Of a DNA stretch of 5,640 nucleotides, positions 4,598-5,640 are shown piece after piece. Origin of the DNA: Acidobacteriota bacterium (lineage in GTDB: Bacteria; Acidobacteriota; Vicinamibacteria; Vicinamibacterales; 2-12-FULL-66-21); NCBI GenBank assembly GCA_020200195.1, contig JAIVJE010000366.1, positions 1 to 5,640 on the forward strand. The letters are read 5' to 3'. Within the stretch, counting starts at the first letter, position 1, and every line of letters begins with the position of its first letter. Below the pieces are notes generated by a model that was not told where the DNA came from, did no database searches, and saw nothing but the letters and a program-made list of their open reading frames with translations. Made by a program: the position numbers and the translations under genes.

Positions 4598-5640
4598 CCT
4601 CCACCTCCCTCGTGCAGCAGTAGGCCCACCGCGGCCGCGCCCGCAATCAACCACAATTCCGGCACCTTGAACCGGACGAGGGCCACCAGGGCGGCGACCC
4701 CGATACCAACGGTCCAGGGGTCGATCCAGGCACGCCGCGCGAGGACGATCGCGGCGCCGGCGATAGCGCCGCTCGCGGCAGCCGTCACACCCGCCACGAA
4801 CGCGGCCATCCCCGGCTGCGCGGCGAAACGCCGGAAGTGTGGTGCGAGTGCCACAACGAATAAGTAGGTCGGGAGAAACACACCCGCCGCCGCGGCTGCC
4901 AACCCGGCCGTACCGCGCAACAGGTAGCCGATGAAGGCAACGGTGATGACGACCGGTCCGGGGGTGAGCATGGCGACTGCGACCGCATCCAGGAACTGCC
5001 GATCGGTCAGCCAGTGCCGCTCCTGAACCGCGCCGCCATAGAGAAACGGCACGATGGCGAGGCCGCTGCCGAAGACCAGCGCTCCGGCCTTCACGAAGAA
5101 CCAGAAAATGTGCGGCAGCGCGACCTCGACGCCGGCCGACGGCAGCGACGCCGGCGCCGTCACCAGCGGCAGGCAGGTGAGCGTTGCGACGCTGCTTCCG
5201 TGAGCACGGACCGCCGCCACCGCCCCACCCGCGAGGAACAGCCACACCGCCTCCCGCTCCAACACGACCGTGACGATGCCGACCGTGGAGGCGATGAGCC
5301 ACAGAAGCGGGTCGCGTGCAAGGGAGAGCCGCCACAACTTCCACGCGGCACGCGCGACAATCGCAATGACTGCCGCGCCGACGCCGTAGAACAGGGCCGT
5401 CATCAACGGCAACCCGTCAAAGGCGACATAGAGCGCCGACAGCGCCCACACCATCAGCAAGGAGGGCAGCACGAATGCGCACCCCGTCGCGAGGGCGCCC
5501 GCCCAGCCGCGCGACAGATAACCGATGTACATGGCGAGCTGCGCGGCGAGCGGTCCGGGCGCGATCTGGGCGAGCGCGAGGCCTTCGCTGAAATCAGCGG
5601 GCGTGATCCAGTGGCGGGTGTCGACGAGATCGCGCTGCAT
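4594..5640 (-). CDS. chrA: Chromate transporter (ChrA/CHR family), 5' partial
   Basis: The last 348 residues of a long-chain CHR-superfamily membrane protein. The window ends on an ATG codon, but the first TM segment and its FGGPxAH-type motif, which normally precede the MxRDxVxxRxW segment seen here, are absent, so the gene continues beyond the window. Two homologous halves are clear: EGLALAQIAPGPLAAQLAMY (19-38) in the first, and AVAMLTPGPVVITVAFIGYL (221-240) in the second. The latter is preceded by FFVKAGALVFGSGLAIVPFL (181-200). Both halves carry the family's PGP motif and a following GYLxRG. A variable linker lies near 145-175. ChrA proteins expel chromate from the cytoplasm by proton motive force, but many homologues have untested substrates and sulfate or other oxyanions are possible. 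It ends HEGGGG at TGA 4594-4596, overlapping the downstream cyclodeaminase-family gene by four bases. No chrB or other chromate-resistance gene is visible. Confidence 0.92.
   Translation of the reverse strand: MQRDLVDTRHWITPADFSEGLALAQIAPGPLAAQLAMYIGYLSRGWAGALATGCAFVLPSLLMVWALSALYVAFDGLPLMTALFYGVGAAVIAIVARAAWKLWRLSLARDPLLWLIASTVGIVTVVLEREAVWLFLAGGAVAAVRAHGSSVATLTCLPLVTAPASLPSAGVEVALPHIFWFFVKAGALVFGSGLAIVPFLYGGAVQERHWLTDRQFLDAVAVAMLTPGPVVITVAFIGYLLRGTAGLAAAAAGVFLPTYLFVVALAPHFRRFAAQPGMAAFVAGVTAAASGAIAGAAIVLARRAWIDPWTVGIGVAALVALVRFKVPELWLIAGAAAVGLLLHEGGGG
4604..4610 (-). promoter_or_regulatory. Ribosome-binding site inside the transporter 3' end
   Basis: On the minus strand AGGGAGG ends 6 bases before the GTG at 4597. 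It is encoded by the Glu-Gly-Gly-Gly-Gly codons that finish the transporter, so the GGGG tail doubles as the Shine-Dalgarno sequence of the next gene. A second strong site, AGGAGG at 4587-4592, precedes the alternative GTG at 4579 by 7 bases. The overlap GTGA together with the first site supports the 4597 start and translational coupling. Confidence 0.65.

Noticed and set aside
4598..5344. Upstream extension of the cyclodeaminase frame, antiparallel-free but overlapping the transporter in another frame
   Set aside because: The frame stays open because of high GC, but the residues are Arg/Gly-rich noise and the real protein starts near 4597 with an RBS and family-typical N terminus.

Overview
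The window is GC-rich, gene-dense DNA with long shadow ORFs opposite or overlapping the real genes. It looks like a chromosomal segment of a high-GC soil-type bacterium. The DUF6265-like lipocalin-size protein, the HExxH protein resembling hypothetical metalloproteases of Acidobacteriota, the leaderless-looking -10/GTG start and the REP-like palindromes are all compatible with Acidobacteriota (perhaps Vicinamibacteria). That placement is an inference from family resemblance only; no rRNA or marker gene is present.

Layout, left to right. (1) Bases 3-755, + strand: the C-terminal 250 residues of a secreted-type protein with an HEVSH zinc-protease-like motif; its start lies off the window. (2) Bases 766-1233, - strand: a DUF6265-type exported protein, convergent with (1) and only 10 bases from it. 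(3) Bases 1287-1425: a REP/BIME-like pair of inverted palindromes and a third degenerate half copy. (4) Bases 1428-2795, - strand: a full-length MATE-family multidrug/Na+ (or H+) antiporter. (5) Bases 2811-2859: a tandem array of a 7-base unit just upstream of the MATE start. (6) Bases 2860-3208: non-coding, dominated by one 242-base imperfect inverted repeat with two symmetrically placed side hairpins. (7) Bases 3209-3529, + strand: a small charged helical protein of unknown function, starting at GTG directly behind a TACAAT -10 box. (8) Bases 3611-4597, - strand: an ornithine cyclodeaminase/mu-crystallin family enzyme. (9) Bases 4594-5640, - strand: a two-domain chromate-transporter (ChrA/CHR) family protein, truncated at its N terminus by the window edge.

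The clearest functional unit is the minus-strand pair ChrA-like transporter followed by the cyclodeaminase-family enzyme. They share a 4-base GTGA stop/start overlap, with the ribosome-binding site written into the transporter's last glycine codons, so they are very probably co-transcribed and translationally coupled. This pairing of an anion transporter with an NAD(P)-dependent amino-acid enzyme has no function I can name with confidence. The MATE pump and the DUF6265 protein share a strand but are separated by about 190 bases holding the REP-like element, so I would not assume a common transcript.

I see no tRNA, rRNA, CRISPR array, integrase or insertion-sequence transposase. The most unusual non-coding content is the long structured inverted repeat at 2893-3134, then the heptamer array in the MATE leader.
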